15,748 bases of DNA from SCGC-AAA076-P13 sp965656035 (lineage in GTDB: Bacteria > Pseudomonadota > Gammaproteobacteria > Magnimaribacterales > D2472), in contig CBFHIO010000018.1 of NCBI GenBank assembly GCA_965656035.1, forward strand, positions 1 through 15,748, given 5' to 3'. Numbering within the stretch: the first letter of the stretch is position 1; each line of letters begins with the position of its first letter. A model generated the notes under the pieces. The model searched no databases. It saw nothing but the letters and a program-made list of their open reading frames with translations, and was not told the DNA's origin. The position numbers were made by a program, and so were the translations under genes. This document shows, one piece after another, positions 15,012 to 15,748 of the stretch.

Positions 15012-15054
15012 TTTACATAAATGTAATTAGGATGAAATATTCCTGAAATAAAAT
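15012..15054 (+). promoter_or_regulatory. Repeat-containing promoter, copy 2 (metallophosphoesterase)
   Basis: TTTACAT (15012-15018), six variable bases, AATTAGGAT (15025-15033), 15 bp, then TAAAAT (15049-15054, five of six to TATAAT). The hexamer ends 7 nt before the ATG at 15061, implying a leaderless mRNA. Bases at the normal -35 position fall within ATTAGG, a poor -35, so the repeat may be an activator site replacing it. Confidence 0.5.
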
Positions 15055-15060
15055 ATTGAC

Positions 15061-15748
15061 ATGATAAAGTACAAATCAATATTTCTTTCCGATATTCATC
15101 TTGGCTCCAAAGGCTGTCAGGCCAAATCGTTATATAACTTTTTAAAAAAGCATGAATGTGAAAATCTTTTTTTAGTTGGAGATATCATTGACTGCTGGAG
15201 GTTAAAATCTAAGCTTTATTGGCCCCAAGAACATGTAGATGTAATTAGAAATATATTATCTATGTCAAAAAATGGTACTAAAGTAAAATACATTACTGGA
15301 AATCATGACGATCTTTTGAGGCTTTATCAGCCGCTAAATCTTGGCAATATAGAACTTACAGAAGAGTGTGAGTATGTTTCAGTTAAGGGTAAAAAACTTT
15401 TAGTTATTCATGGAGATCAGTTTGATATGGTTACAAGGTATGGTCGTCATCTATCAATACTCGGAGATAAAATTTACACCCTTTTATTGTCGCTCAATAA
15501 AATACTTAACTATTTTCGAGCAAGACTGGGTTATGGGCACTGGTCTTTATCTAAATATTTGAAAGATAAAGCAAAACAATTAGTCAACAAAGCCTCAGAT
15601 TATGAAGAAAGTTTAGTAAAAGAGTGTAATGCTAGAGGTTATGATGGAATAGTTTGTGGCCATATCCACAAAGCAGAAATTAAATCAATGGACGGCATAG
15701 ATTATTTCAATACCGGTGATTGGGTTGAGTCTGTAACTGCTTTAGTTG
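15061..15748 (+). CDS. LpxH-like metallophosphoesterase, 3' end outside window
   Basis: Member of the UDP-2,3-diacylglucosamine diphosphatase-like calcineurin phosphoesterase group (COG2908-type). 229 codons are visible, open to the window edge. Seen: metal-ligand motifs FLSDIHLGS (D11, H13), LVGDIIDCW (D41), TGNHDD (N81-H82), VIHGDQFD (H117) and CGHIHKAE (H201, H203), followed by NTGDWVES (217-224), typical of this subgroup. LpxH proper cleaves UDP-2,3-diacylglucosamine to lipid X in lipid A synthesis; this subgroup, which in other bacteria often sits beside a glycosyltransferase, may be a paralogue acting on a related lipid or nucleotide substrate. Whether the organism's essential LpxH is this gene or another cannot be told. 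The ATG at 15061 has no Shine-Dalgarno; the -10 is 7 nt upstream. Confidence 0.88.
   Translation, partial: MIKYKSIFLSDIHLGSKGCQAKSLYNFLKKHECENLFLVGDIIDCWRLKSKLYWPQEHVDVIRNILSMSKNGTKVKYITGNHDDLLRLYQPLNLGNIELTEECEYVSVKGKKLLVIHGDQFDMVTRYGRHLSILGDKIYTLLLSLNKILNYFRARLGYGHWSLSKYLKDKAKQLVNKASDYEESLVKECNARGYDGIVCGHIHKAEIKSMDGIDYFNTGDWVESVTALV

Noticed and set aside
14839..15033. Pho boxes upstream of the small ORF and phosphoesterase
   Set aside because: TTTACAT only partly resembles CTGTCAT, and the second half at the 11-bp repeat distance does not match, so phosphate control by PhoB cannot be supported.

Overview
The window reads as chromosome from a streamlined, AT-rich marine-type gammaproteobacterium, possibly SAR86-like. 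The reasons are the classic gammaproteobacterial gene orders fis-purH-purD and rsmE-gshB-tonB-ruvX, a Coq7-type ubiquinone hydroxylase, very short intergenic gaps, start/stop codon overlaps, and two convergent gene pairs separated by only 2 bp. Assignment to a clade is inference; the gene calls are mostly firm.

Layout. Positions 2-898 hold the 3' two thirds of a superfamily II helicase cut by the window edge. Facing it is a minus-strand block running from 5241 down to 901: a histidine phosphatase, fis, purH, purD and coq7. The last four are packed tightly, with 1-4 bp overlaps from fis to coq7. A 30-bp divergent promoter region (5242-5271) separates this block from a six-gene plus-strand block: rsmE, gshB, a short TonB-family gene, ruvX, dnaG and rpoD (5272-11598). 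That block joins rRNA methylation, glutathione synthesis, an energy transducer, the YqgF nuclease, primase and the housekeeping sigma factor. The usual rpsU is absent upstream of dnaG, as are yqgE before ruvX and dusB before fis.

After rpoD come a convergent YrbL-family gene, a CAU-anticodon tRNA best read as tRNA-Ile2 with its own terminator, and a minus-strand aquaporin-family channel. Divergent from the channel is a Tat-exported PhoD-like phosphatase. A 269-bp spacer follows, containing a 26-codon membrane-peptide ORF with a strong Shine-Dalgarno. The window ends in an LpxH-like metallophosphoesterase that runs off the edge.

The most notable non-coding signals are: (1) a 22-bp imperfect direct repeat, TTTACAT-N6-AATTAGGAT, placed at the same distance from a -10-like hexamer ahead of both the small ORF and the metallophosphoesterase; (2) four genes (rsmE, the yrbL-like gene, phoD, the metallophosphoesterase) with a -10-like hexamer ending exactly 7 nt before the start codon, which suggests leaderless mRNAs; (3) a perfect TTGTGA-N8-TCACAA palindrome between the divergent channel and phoD; (4) a hairpin that would partly hide the rpoD Shine-Dalgarno. 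No phage, insertion sequence or CRISPR array was seen, and no gene-free stretch exceeds 300 bp.
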